NCBI GenBank assembly: GCA_002389765.1
Contig: DGQM01000023.1
Span: 1-48,799 of the forward strand
Length of the DNA: 48,799 nucleotides
Direction of reading: 5' to 3'
DNA from: Bacteroidetes bacterium UBA4414
GTDB lineage: Bacteria; Bacteroidota; Bacteroidia; Chitinophagales; Chitinophagaceae
Shown here: positions 32,741-40,980 of the stretch, piece after piece
Layout: every line of letters begins with the position of its first letter
Position numbering within the stretch: position 1 is the first letter of the stretch
Program-made: the position numbers and the translations under genes
Notes under the pieces: generated by a model
What the model was told of the DNA's origin: nothing
Databases searched by the model: none
The model's input: only the letters and a program-made list of their open reading frames with translations

Positions 32741-34546
32741 ATGCTATCTCGTATATCCTATTTTATTTGCACGCTTATAATTGCTTACGGATGTCTGTTT
32801 TTTTATCCTAAATGGAATCTTAAACAGGGAGAGGCTGCTATTGGGTGGGACGTGAGCGGCTACTACTGGTATCTACCCTCGGTGTTTATTTACAAAGATC
32901 TGAAGCAACAATATTTTGCCGATAGTATTCTTAAAAAATACCAGCCTACCCCTGAGCTGCAACAGTTTACCCCAAACAAAGATGGTGATGGCAATGTAAT
33001 GAGCTACTCTGCAGGTATGGCGGTTATGTACCTGCCCTTATTTACTGTAGCACATATAGCAGCACCAATGCTTGGCTATCCTGCAGATGGCTTTTCGCCA
33101 CCATACCAGTTTGCTCTGCAAGTGGGCAGCATGCTGATAGGGCTTATAGGCTTATGGTATTACAGACGTTTCCTGCTTTATTACTTCGAAGACAAAGTAG
33201 TTGCTGTATTGTTGTTGTTAATGGCACTGGGCACCAACTATCTCAACTTTACATCTATAGACAGCCCGCAATCGCACAACTGGCTCTTTGTGTTATATGT
33301 ATTTCTTTTGCTGAATACACGTCAATTCTATCTTACACCAAGTTATAAATATGCCATAAGGATCGGAGCACTCTGTGGCATTGCTATATTAGCCCGCCCA
33401 TCAGAAATGACGTCTATACTCATTCCATTACTATGGGGGCTAAATAGTTTATCATTACCGGATATAAGAAAACACCTGCAGTTCTTAAAGCAACACCTAT
33501 CTCATATTGCGTTATCAATAGCTGTTGTGCTTGCTATAGGCAGCATACAACTGATATACTGGAAATATAGCTCAGGCCACTGGCTATTTTATAGCTACCA
33601 AGGGCAAGGTCAGTCTTTTAGTTTTGGCCACCCACATACTTACAAATATCTTTTTAGCTACCGCAGTGGTTGGTTTATTTTCAACCCGATAGTGATGCTG
33701 GCATGGTTGGGATTTATACCACTCATCAGAAAAGGGAAAGGCCGTGTAGCTATAACTGTTTTTATGCTGGCTACGCTATATATAGTAAGCGCTTGGGATA
33801 TTTGGTGGTACAGTGGTATAGGCGGCAGGGCAATGATACAGAGCTACCCAATACTGTTCATACCATTTGGCTATTTGCTCACAGAGGCTTTCAGGCGTAA
33901 ATGGATGTTGTTGTTATTGACACCTGTAATGCTTGCTTTTGCTTATGTAAGCTTATGGACTACTATACAGGCACACAATGGCACCAGCCTGTTTGACGCG
34001 GAAACCATGAGCAAGGCATATTACTGGCATGTAGTAGGCCGCTGGCATATTACAGATAAAGATGAAGCAGAAAAACTGAAAGACACTGACCATATTTTCA
34101 CTGGCAAACTGAAAGATCAAAAGCTGGAATACAGCGACAATTACGAAAACGACACCTCTATCCACGAAATGCCTATGCTGGCAATTGAGGGCAATAAGTC
34201 TGCATACATTAAAGAAGGATTAGAATTCAGTGCTACTGCGCGCTTCCCATTACATACAGATAAAAAATGGCTTCGCGCACAGGTTATGGTGAAATGTACA
34301 AACAAAGAGTGGAATGTATGGAACATGACGCAATTCACAGTAAAACTATTCAATAGCAAGGGCGATAATATCAAGACTAGCATGATACGACTGCATAGGT
34401 TTTTGAATGATAATGAGTTAAAGTCATTGCATATAGACCTGCAAATGCCTGATGGTGTGGAGCGCGCAGAAGTGTATTTATGGAACCCCGGAAGCAATAA
34501 GCTGCTGATGATTGACAATCTGCAGGTATGGTCTTTTAATGAATAA
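32741..34546 (+). CDS. Multi-spanning glycosyltransferase-39-like membrane protein with C-terminal extracytoplasmic domain
   Basis: 601 residues. About ten hydrophobic helices lie between residues 5 and 410 (for example SYFICTLIIAYGCLFF, FALQVGSMLIGLIGLWYY, VVAVLLLLMALGTNYL, IGALCGIAILARPSEMT). The first loop after helix 1 has the acidic GWDVSGYYWYLPS, resembling the Asp-bearing first loop of dolichyl-phosphate-mannose-type and ArnT-type transferases. DIWWYSGIGGRAMIQSYP is another conserved-looking block. Residues about 440-601 are soluble and beta-rich (WLRAQVMVKC, AEVYLWNPGSNKLLMIDNLQV), like a carbohydrate-binding sandwich. I infer transfer of sugar from a polyprenyl carrier outside the membrane. 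Neither donor nor acceptor is known. Confidence 0.7.
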   Translation: MLSRISYFICTLIIAYGCLFFYPKWNLKQGEAAIGWDVSGYYWYLPSVFIYKDLKQQYFADSILKKYQPTPELQQFTPNKDGDGNVMSYSAGMAVMYLPLFTVAHIAAPMLGYPADGFSPPYQFALQVGSMLIGLIGLWYYRRFLLYYFEDKVVAVLLLLMALGTNYLNFTSIDSPQSHNWLFVLYVFLLLNTRQFYLTPSYKYAIRIGALCGIAILARPSEMTSILIPLLWGLNSLSLPDIRKHLQFLKQHLSHIALSIAVVLAIGSIQLIYWKYSSGHWLFYSYQGQGQSFSFGHPHTYKYLFSYRSGWFIFNPIVMLAWLGFIPLIRKGKGRVAITVFMLATLYIVSAWDIWWYSGIGGRAMIQSYPILFIPFGYLLTEAFRRKWMLLLLTPVMLAFAYVSLWTTIQAHNGTSLFDAETMSKAYYWHVVGRWHITDKDEAEKLKDTDHIFTGKLKDQKLEYSDNYENDTSIHEMPMLAIEGNKSAYIKEGLEFSATARFPLHTDKKWLRAQVMVKCTNKEWNVWNMTQFTVKLFNSKGDNIKTSMIRLHRFLNDNELKSLHIDLQMPDGVERAEVYLWNPGSNKLLMIDNLQVWSFNE

Positions 34547-34624
34547 GTTGCGGCACTTCTAAAAGCCGTAAGTTTTTCATTTCTTTGCAAGCGAAATAGC
34601 CCCGTTAATATTAACATTAGGTAT

Positions 34625-35335
34625 ATGCTTCCAAAATACAACAGAATACTGCTGAAACTTTCCGGTGAATCTTTAATGGGCGACCGCAGCTTTGGCCTCG
34701 ACCCGAAAATGCTGGAGCAGTATTCTAACGATATCAAAACTATTACAGACCTAGGGGTACAGGTAGCTATAGTAATTGGTGGTGGTAACATATACCGTGG
34801 TATGAACGAAGCAGAAACAGGTATAGAACGTGCACAGGGCGACTATATGGGCATGCTGGCAACTGTTATCAATGGTATGGCTTTGCAGTCTGCATTAGAG
34901 AAAACAGGCGTTAAAACACGTTTGTTGACGGCGATTAAAATGGAGCAGGTTGCAGAACCTTACATCCGCCGCCGCGCTATTCGCCACTTGGAAAAAGGCC
35001 GTGTTGTTATCTTCGGTGCCGGTACAGGTAACCCATACTTTACAACAGATACTGCAGGCTCGCTGAGGGCTGTAGAAATAAATGCAGATGTGATACTGAA
35101 AGGTACACGTGTAGATGGTATCTACACTGCAGACCCGGAGAAAGACCCTACTGCAACAAGGTACGAGAAGTTGTCTTTCTCAGAAGTCATCAGCCAGAAC
35201 CTGAAAGTGATGGATATGACTGCCTTCACACTTTGCCAGGAAAACAAGTTGCCTATCATTGTGTTTGATATGAACACGACAGGCAACCTGCAAAAAGTAG
35301 TTGAGGGTAAAAATATCGGTACACTGGTTAGCTAA
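34625..35335 (+). CDS. pyrH: UMP kinase
   Basis: 236 residues. UMP kinase makes UDP from UMP and ATP and is essential for pyrimidine nucleotides. The amino-acid-kinase start NRILLKLSGESLMGD, then VAIVIGGGNIYRG, MGMLATVINGMALQSALE, then RRRAIRHLEKGRVVIFGAGTGNPYFTTD, KGTRVDGIYTADPE and TAFTLCQENKLPIIVFDMN all match. The hexameric bacterial family is certain. The gene is convergent with the vWA gene at zero spacing, the two stop codons being directly adjacent. Neighbours frr, tsf and rpsB, common near pyrH, are not present here. Confidence 0.98.
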   Translation: MLPKYNRILLKLSGESLMGDRSFGLDPKMLEQYSNDIKTITDLGVQVAIVIGGGNIYRGMNEAETGIERAQGDYMGMLATVINGMALQSALEKTGVKTRLLTAIKMEQVAEPYIRRRAIRHLEKGRVVIFGAGTGNPYFTTDTAGSLRAVEINADVILKGTRVDGIYTADPEKDPTATRYEKLSFSEVISQNLKVMDMTAFTLCQENKLPIIVFDMNTTGNLQKVVEGKNIGTLVS

Positions 35336-36430
35336 TCAGCGTACACGTTTGCGCTTGTTGCGCTCATAATCTTCAAATATAAACTGTCCCAATCCATCGA
35401 GCGATGAATAAAAGGCCTTGCCGTTATTCACCTCTGTAAACTCGCGCACAAAAGATTGCAGGTACGGATCGTTGGCTATCATAAATGTTATCACAGGTAT
35501 CTTCAATCTACGCAGCTGTCCCGCAAGGTTCAGTGTACGGTTCAGTATTTTGGTATCTATGCCAAAGCTGTTTTTGTAATACTTATTACCAACTTTCAGG
35601 CAAGTAGGTTTGCCATCGGTTATCATAAATATCTGCTTATTGGGATTCTTGCGTCTGCGCAGTATATCCATCGATAGCTCAAGCCCTGCAACAGTATTAG
35701 TATGGTATGGCCCTACTTGCAGGTAAGGCAGGTCCTTCATTTCTATCTGCCATGCATCATTACCAAATACCACTATATCAAGCGTGTCTTTAGGATAGCG
35801 TGTTGTTATCAGTTCGCTCAATGCCATAGCCACACGTTTGGCAGGTGTTATACGGTCTTCACCGTATAGTATCATAGAGTGAGAGATATCTATCATCAAC
35901 ACCGTAGATGTCTGTGTTTTGAAATCCATTTCATGAATTTCAAGATCGTCCTGTTGCATCTTAAAGCTCTCTACACCATGATTCACGAATGAATTGCGCA
36001 GACTACCTGTAAAGTCTATCGCCTCCAGTGCATCACCAAATTCATACGGCCTTGTTTCAGGGTTCAGTTCATCCCCCTGCCCGCTGCGGAATGTGTGGTG
36101 ATTGCCCTGCTTCGTTTTCTTCAGCTTACCGAATATCTCGTTCAATGAGCGCTTGCGGATAGTCTGTTCAGACTTTGCAGTTATCTTATAAGCACCATCG
36201 CTTTCATTCTCCTTTAGATAGCCCTGTTCTTTCAGTTCATCTATAAAATCACCTATGCTATAGTCGTTATTGGTTAGCCCATACTTCCTATCCAACTGTG
36301 TAAGCCAGTCCAGTGCCTCTGTAGCATCACCGCTCGTGTATTGCAGCAGCTCCATAAACAAATCGAACAGTTTCTGAAACGGCGACCTGTTATCTTCCTC
36401 CCTGAATTGCGTAAATACAAATCCTTTCAT
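35336..36430 (-). CDS. von Willebrand factor A domain protein (MoxR/BatA-type, cytosolic)
   Basis: 364 residues. The N-terminal 160 residues are charged and helical, resembling the Mg-chelatase/CoxE-like adaptor part of vWA proteins (HHTFRSGQGDELNPETRPYEFGDALEAIDFTGSL, with key residues around GDxLExIDxxxSL). The vWA domain starts at about 178 with the MIDAS metal motif VLMIDISHSMI (DxSxS), and continues with AMALSELITTRYPKDTLDIVVFG, the middle MIDAS Thr in GPYHTNTVAGLE, and FMITDGKPTC. No signal peptide or membrane helix is seen, so it is probably cytosolic. Such proteins act with a MoxR-type AAA+ ATPase, usually encoded next door. None is present in this window. Confidence 0.8.
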   Translation of the reverse strand: MKGFVFTQFREEDNRSPFQKLFDLFMELLQYTSGDATEALDWLTQLDRKYGLTNNDYSIGDFIDELKEQGYLKENESDGAYKITAKSEQTIRKRSLNEIFGKLKKTKQGNHHTFRSGQGDELNPETRPYEFGDALEAIDFTGSLRNSFVNHGVESFKMQQDDLEIHEMDFKTQTSTVLMIDISHSMILYGEDRITPAKRVAMALSELITTRYPKDTLDIVVFGNDAWQIEMKDLPYLQVGPYHTNTVAGLELSMDILRRRKNPNKQIFMITDGKPTCLKVGNKYYKNSFGIDTKILNRTLNLAGQLRRLKIPVITFMIANDPYLQSFVREFTEVNNGKAFYSSLDGLGQFIFEDYERNKRKRVR

Positions 36431-36540
36431 CCTGACATGAAGTTACAGCCTTTAAAGCTTCTGCTGCTAATTGCATTTATCGATACAAACATTGATACTG
36501 CGCATTTTGAACAATCACCAACCTATACTGTTGTTGTAGC

Positions 36541-37002
36541 ATGTCTGTCTTTAAGCTGGAACGTAAGCAACTCATCAGGTGCGATATGGATACCCTCTGG
36601 GCATTCTTTGCAGATGCAAGCAATCTGTCTGCCATCACACCCGATTATATGAATTTCATCGTAACCTGCGATATACCTGAAGGTGATGTATATGCAGGGC
36701 AGGTTATTACTTACAAAGTGTCGCCACTACTTGGCATACCGCTTTATTGGATGACGGAAATAACCCATGTGGAGCGCAATAAGCGTTTTGTGGACGAGCA
36801 GCGGGTAGGCCCTTACAAAATGTGGCATCACCAGCACCTGTTCGAGCAGACTGATAAGGGTATTATGATGACCGATATTGTGCATTATCGCTTGCCATTG
36901 GGTATTCTTGGCAATATTGCACACGCACTCTTCGTAAAGAAACAATTACGGGATATATTTGACTATCGGTACCAACAGATAGAAAAACGTTTCAATAAAT
37001 AA
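36541..37002 (+). CDS. SRPBCC/START-like lipid-binding fold protein
   Basis: 153 residues from ATG 36541. The sequence follows the small helix-grip fold: MSVFKLERKQLIRCDMDTLWAFFAD at the start (the usual 'f...~a...vW..~.d' strand-helix), NFIVTCDIPEGDVYAGQVITYKVSP, GPYKMWHHQHLFE and the closing helix FVKKQLRDIFDYRYQQIEKRF. The family binds hydrophobic ligands. Bacteroidota carotenoid clusters often include such a protein beside the photoreceptor regulator. Here the next gene (58 bp on, same strand) is the CarH-like regulator, so it may belong to the pigment or light-response module, although its biochemical role is unknown. Confidence 0.78.
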   Translation: MSVFKLERKQLIRCDMDTLWAFFADASNLSAITPDYMNFIVTCDIPEGDVYAGQVITYKVSPLLGIPLYWMTEITHVERNKRFVDEQRVGPYKMWHHQHLFEQTDKGIMMTDIVHYRLPLGILGNIAHALFVKKQLRDIFDYRYQQIEKRFNK

Positions 37003-37004
37003 AC

Positions 37005-37030
37005 TTTTACAAACTGTTATTGTTTTACAA
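37005..37030 (+). repeat. Direct repeat TTTTACAA upstream of the CarH-like gene
   Basis: TTTTACAA occurs at 37005-37012 and 37023-37030, 18 bp start to start, in the 58-bp gap in front of the regulator. It could be an operator or chance in AT-rich DNA. Confidence 0.3.
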
Positions 37031-37060
37031 GCAAAATAAGGTACTGTGGATACTGCAGAA

Positions 37061-37945
37061 ATGAATAGGTTCAGCATTAAGGATATTGAAAACCTCACAG
37101 GTATCAAAGCGCATACTATACGCATTTGGGAGCAACGCTATGGTATTTTGCAACCAAAGCGTACACCTACCAATATACGCTACTATGATGCGTTGGATCT
37201 GAAAACGGCGCTACGCATATCGCTCCTGAACAATTACGGCTACAAGATTTCGCGCATTCATGAAATGAGTGATGAGGAGATGAACTCCCTCATTCAGAAG
37301 ATTAATGACAAGGACTTCAAGCTGCAAGTACTGGTAAATGAACTGCTGGAAGCCACATTGGCTATGGATATAGACAAGTTTGAAAGACTTGTAAATGAAT
37401 ACTTGCGTAAATATGGTATTGAGCAAACAATAGAGCAGCTTGTGTTCAACTTTTTGGAGAAGATTGGTTTGATGTGGATGACAGACAGGCTTTTCCCTGC
37501 TCAGGAACACATGGTGAGTAATGTAGTATATCGCAAACTGGCAGTTGCTATAGAAGGTTTACCACCAAAAGAAGCAGACGCTAGCCCATCCGTACTGTTG
37601 TTTTTGCCCGAAGGTGAAATACACGATATAGGTTTGATGTATGTAAATTATCTGCTACACAAATACGGTAAAAACCCGATATATCTCGGCGCTAACTCAC
37701 CCATCAAAGACGTGAAGATGGTTGTTGAAGCCAAACATCCTAACTACCTCTATGTTCACCTTACATCTGTAGCATCAGACTTTGATGTAAACAAATATGT
37801 ACAAAAGCTACACAACATCTTCCCCGAAAGTAAAATTCTGGTATCAGGTAGCCTGTTGAACGTAACCAAGCAAATACCTGTAAAGAATGTGCAATTCATG
37901 TACACGCTACAACAAGTAAGAGACCTTCTTATAGCTTTAAATTAA
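37061..37945 (+). CDS. CarH/LitR-type B12-dependent MerR photoreceptor transcriptional regulator
   Basis: 294 residues from ATG 37061; a GTG 15 bp upstream is the alternative. Residues 1-70 are a MerR helix-turn-helix (FSIKDIENLTGIKAHTIRIWEQRYGIL). Residues about 85-165 form the four-helix cap of CarH with the diagnostic W-x9-EH motif, Trp139, Glu149, His150 (sequence WMTDRLFPAQEH). Residues 176-294 form the cobalamin-binding Rossmann domain, with His188 in GEIHDIG as the expected lower cobalt ligand. In CarH, adenosylcobalamin drives tetramer formation and DNA binding in the dark, and light breaks the Co-C bond and releases the operator. It lies directly upstream of a sigma factor and the crt genes, so it should control carotenogenesis. 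Confidence 0.88.
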   Translation: MNRFSIKDIENLTGIKAHTIRIWEQRYGILQPKRTPTNIRYYDALDLKTALRISLLNNYGYKISRIHEMSDEEMNSLIQKINDKDFKLQVLVNELLEATLAMDIDKFERLVNEYLRKYGIEQTIEQLVFNFLEKIGLMWMTDRLFPAQEHMVSNVVYRKLAVAIEGLPPKEADASPSVLLFLPEGEIHDIGLMYVNYLLHKYGKNPIYLGANSPIKDVKMVVEAKHPNYLYVHLTSVASDFDVNKYVQKLHNIFPESKILVSGSLLNVTKQIPVKNVQFMYTLQQVRDLLIALN

Positions 37946-37966
37946 AATATCTAACTAATTATCTAG

Positions 37967-38000
37967 CAGGCTGAAAATTAATTTTCAGCCTGTTTTTTTT
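37967..38000 (+). terminator. Terminator after the CarH-like gene
   Basis: CAGGCTGAAAA pairs with TTTTCAGCCTG around a TTAA loop (37967-37992), followed by eight T residues (37993-38000). It separates the regulator transcript from the sigma-crt operon, so the latter needs its own promoter. Confidence 0.92.
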
Positions 38001-38089
38001 ATACAAGCCTGATTTTCAATGGATTCCATTTTGTTTAAGAAAAGACCATGAAAGGATAAACAAAATCTATTTCGTTGGAATGTGTTCGT

Positions 38090-38118
38090 GTTTAACTTCG
38101 TACACGTAAAAGTTAAAC
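38090..38118. promoter_or_regulatory. Palindrome directly upstream of the crt sigma-factor gene (operator candidate)
   Basis: GTTTAACTT (38090-38098) and AAGTTAAAC (38110-38118) form a perfect 9-bp inverted repeat with an 11-bp spacer, ending three bases before the sigma ATG at 38122. A second overlapping pair (CGTGT 38088-38092 and ACACG 38102-38106) is nested in it. Its place at the presumed promoter of the first crt-operon gene suits a CarH or sigma-autoregulation site. Confidence 0.5.
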
Positions 38119-38121
38119 AAT

Positions 38122-38619
38122 ATGACAACGGCAGATTTTAATTCGATGGTAGTACGTCATAGCGACTTTTTAAGACCTTATGCAGTATCGCTGACGCACG
38201 ACAATGAAGATGCAAAAGATTTGTTTCAGGAAACTATGATGCGCGCATTGCTAAACAGGGAGAAGTATCAGTTTGGTACCAACCTGAAAGCTTGGTTATA
38301 TACCATCATGCGCAACATCTTCATCAACAATTACAGGCGCAATAAGAAATTCACCAAAGTATCGGGTGATGCACCTTCTGAAAATGTGATGTATAATGCA
38401 GACAAAACTGCGTACAACGAAGGCTGGAACAATGTAAGGCTTAGTGAAGTGAAGAAAGCTGTTGATGACCTGCCGCAGGTATTCCGTCTTTCTTTCGAGC
38501 TGCACTATACCGGATATAAGTATCAGGAAATTGCAGACTTGCTGAACGAGCCGCTTGGCACTATCAAGAGCCGCATACATTTTGCCCGCAAAATGTTAAT
38601 GTCAAAATTGGACAGGTAA
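38122..38619 (+). CDS. ECF-like sigma-70 family factor heading the crt operon
   Basis: 165 residues. Region 2: LTHDNEDAKDLFQETMMRALLN and NLKAWLYTIMRNIFINNYRRNKK (core binding and -10 recognition helix). Region 4: AVDDLPQVFRLSFELHYTGYKYQEIADLLNEPLGTIKSRIHFARKMLMSKL (key blocks LPxxxR, YKYxEIA, GTIKSRIHxAR) for -35 recognition. No region 3 or extended region 1, so it is an ECF-size factor. No anti-sigma gene follows; crtI begins 29 bp downstream, so it is cotranscribed with the pigment genes it probably activates. Together with the CarH-like regulator this resembles light-induced ECF/carotenoid circuits in other bacteria (for example CarQ in Myxococcus), in a different arrangement. Confidence 0.9.
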   Translation: MTTADFNSMVVRHSDFLRPYAVSLTHDNEDAKDLFQETMMRALLNREKYQFGTNLKAWLYTIMRNIFINNYRRNKKFTKVSGDAPSENVMYNADKTAYNEGWNNVRLSEVKKAVDDLPQVFRLSFELHYTGYKYQEIADLLNEPLGTIKSRIHFARKMLMSKLDR

Positions 38620-38648
38620 TATTTCTTAAATTTAGTCAGTACCCTGTA

Positions 38649-40127
38649 TTGGAAAAGATAATTGTAATAGGAAGTGGTTTTGCCGGTTTATCCGCAGCGT
38701 GTTTTCTGGCCCAACAGGGTGCAGACGTTACAGTTGTGGAAAAGAACGAACAGCCGGGCGGCAGGGCAAGGGTTTTCAGGAAGAATGGTTTTACGTTCGA
38801 TATGGGCCCTAGCTGGTACTGGATGCCCGATATTTTTGAACGCTTTTTCAATCAGTTTGGTAAGTCTGCCAAAGACTATTATACACTTAAAAGGCTCGAC
38901 CCATCTTACCGTGTTTTCTGGGATGATGAAGTAGCCGATATACCTGCAAGCTTTAACGAGTTGCAGGCATTCTTCGAATCTAAAGAAGCAGGTGCAGGAC
39001 AAAAGCTGGAAGCCTTTATGAAAGAGGCAGCCTACAAATACGATGCGGGTATCAACAAGTTTGTACACAAGCCTGGACTGTCTATATTCGAATTCATGAA
39101 CTGGGATGTATTAAGTTCCCTATTCAAGATAGACATGTTTACCTCTATGCACACGCATGTGCGTAGTTTCTTCAAACATCCGAAACTGTTGCAACTGGCA
39201 GAGTTCCCAATACTCTTTCTGGGTGCGCTGCCACAAAACACACCTGCCCTCTACAGCCTCATGAACTATGCCGATATGAAACTGGGTACATGGTACCCTG
39301 ATGGTGGCATGGGCAAGATTGTAGACGGTATGTATGAACTGGCACAAAGTCTGGGTGTGCAATTCAAATTCAACGAACCTGTACAAAAAATAAATGCATG
39401 GGGCACTGAGGCTACAGGCGTTACTACAGACTATGGTGTGTATCGCAGCGATGCAGTAGTAGTAGCATGCGATTATCATCATGCTGATAGCGAACTGCTG
39501 GCTGATGAATTTAAAAACTATACCGAAGACTATTGGGATAAGCGCAGCATGGCACCATCTTGCCTGTTGTACTATTTGGGTGTAAACAAAAAAATAGATG
39601 GCTTATTGCACCACAACCTGTTTTTCGATGCACCATTTGAGAAACATGCGGCAGAGCTATATACTACTCCAAAGTGGCCTGAAAATCCATTGATGTATGT
39701 ATGTTGCCCGTCAAAGACAGATGCTACAGTAGCACCTGAGGATAGCGAGAATCTTTTTGTACTGATACCTGTAGCACCGGGTATGGAAGACAATGAAGAT
39801 ATTAAAGAGCACTATTACAAAATAATCATGCGCAGGCTTGAAAAAAGGCTGGGTACTAATATACAGGATGCAATAGTGTACAAGCGCAGCTATGCCCACA
39901 ACGATTTTGTGGCAGACTACAACGCATTCAAAGGCAATGCTTACGGCCTTGCCAATACACTGATGCAGACGGCTATTTTGAAGCCATCTATCAAAAACAA
40001 GAAACTCATTAACCTGTACTATACCGGGCAGCTTACTGTTCCCGGGCCAGGCGTTCCTCCATCACTTATTTCGGGCGAGGTGGTGGCCAATCAATTATTG
40101 CATCAACTAAAACAAAAAACTACCTGA
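38649..40127 (+). CDS. crtI: Phytoene desaturase (CrtI-type)
   Basis: 492 residues starting at TTG 38649. No ATG or GTG precedes the FAD-binding Rossmann motif, which begins at residue 4 (KIIVIGSGFAGLSAACFLAQQGADVTVVEKNEQPGGRAR, key residues GSGxAGLxxA and E30). The CrtI block FDMGPSWYWMP follows, then WYPDGGMGKIVDGM, and the C-terminal signature YYTGQLTVPGPGVPPSLISGEVVA, which distinguishes phytoene desaturases from 3,4-desaturases. It converts phytoene to lycopene or neurosporene on the membrane surface. Two bases separate it from crtB. TTG use may lower translation or just reflect loose start-codon choice. Confidence 0.93.
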   Translation: MEKIIVIGSGFAGLSAACFLAQQGADVTVVEKNEQPGGRARVFRKNGFTFDMGPSWYWMPDIFERFFNQFGKSAKDYYTLKRLDPSYRVFWDDEVADIPASFNELQAFFESKEAGAGQKLEAFMKEAAYKYDAGINKFVHKPGLSIFEFMNWDVLSSLFKIDMFTSMHTHVRSFFKHPKLLQLAEFPILFLGALPQNTPALYSLMNYADMKLGTWYPDGGMGKIVDGMYELAQSLGVQFKFNEPVQKINAWGTEATGVTTDYGVYRSDAVVVACDYHHADSELLADEFKNYTEDYWDKRSMAPSCLLYYLGVNKKIDGLLHHNLFFDAPFEKHAAELYTTPKWPENPLMYVCCPSKTDATVAPEDSENLFVLIPVAPGMEDNEDIKEHYYKIIMRRLEKRLGTNIQDAIVYKRSYAHNDFVADYNAFKGNAYGLANTLMQTAILKPSIKNKKLINLYYTGQLTVPGPGVPPSLISGEVVANQLLHQLKQKTT

Positions 40128-40129
40128 CT

Positions 40130-40969
40130 ATGATATCACTGTTTCATCAAGTGTGCCATGAGTGTAGTGAGGCGGTAACGAAGCGATACAGCACTTCGTT
40201 TTCCAGTGCTATCAAACTGCTGCATAAAGACTTGCGCGCACCTATATTCGATATATATGGTTTCGTAAGGTTTGCAGACGAGATAGTTGACACTTTTCAT
40301 GATTATGACAAGGAAACACTATTGAATGATTTTGAGGCAGAAACATGGAAGGCTATCAATACAGGTATCAGCCTTAATCCTATACTGCACAGTTTTCAGC
40401 ATGTAGTGCGCAAATACAATATACCGCATGATTTAATAGTAGCATTCCTGCACAGTATGCGTCTGGATCTGAACAAGACAGATTATAAAACTGTACACGA
40501 ACTGAACGAATATGTATATGGTTCTGCAGAGGTGGTAGGACTGATGTGCTTGTGTGTGTTTTGCGAAGGCGACATGCAACAATACGAAGCACTGAAAGGA
40601 GAAGCAAGAAGCTTAGGCGCAGCGTTTCAGAAGATAAACTTCCTCCGAGATATACAGGCAGATTTCAACAATCTGAACCGCACGTACTTTCCAGACTTTG
40701 ACTTCTATCGTTTTGATCAACATACAAAACAACGTATAGAAGAAGATATAGAAAAAGACTTTGCAGCTGCGCTGGAAGGCATACGTAAACTACCGTGGAA
40801 AGCACGCTTTGGTGTCTATACTGCATATAGATACTATTATGCGCTGTTCGAAAAAATAAAGGGCATGCAACCTGCACGTGTATTACAGCAGCGTGTTCGT
40901 GTACCCGATTATCAAAAAGCATTCATCATCTTTTCGGCGAGCCTCAACAACCGCCTGAATATGATATAA
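40130..40969 (+). CDS. crtB: Phytoene synthase (squalene/phytoene synthase family)
   Basis: 279 residues. Two Asp-rich magnesium sites are visible: FVRFADEIVDTF (DxxxD) near residue 50 and INFLRDIQADF (RDxxxD) near residue 170. YSTSFSSAIKLL at the start matches the 'S.SF..a..~l' family motif. The enzyme condenses two geranylgeranyl diphosphates to phytoene (or two farnesyl diphosphates to C30 products in some relatives). Its pairing with a CrtI-type and a CrtD-type desaturase favours the C40 phytoene route, though size alone does not exclude dehydrosqualene. It starts two bases after crtI and is followed by idi after 11 bp. Confidence 0.93.
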   Translation: MISLFHQVCHECSEAVTKRYSTSFSSAIKLLHKDLRAPIFDIYGFVRFADEIVDTFHDYDKETLLNDFEAETWKAINTGISLNPILHSFQHVVRKYNIPHDLIVAFLHSMRLDLNKTDYKTVHELNEYVYGSAEVVGLMCLCVFCEGDMQQYEALKGEARSLGAAFQKINFLRDIQADFNNLNRTYFPDFDFYRFDQHTKQRIEEDIEKDFAAALEGIRKLPWKARFGVYTAYRYYYALFEKIKGMQPARVLQQRVRVPDYQKAFIIFSASLNNRLNMI

Positions 40970-40980
40970 AACTGAGGAGT

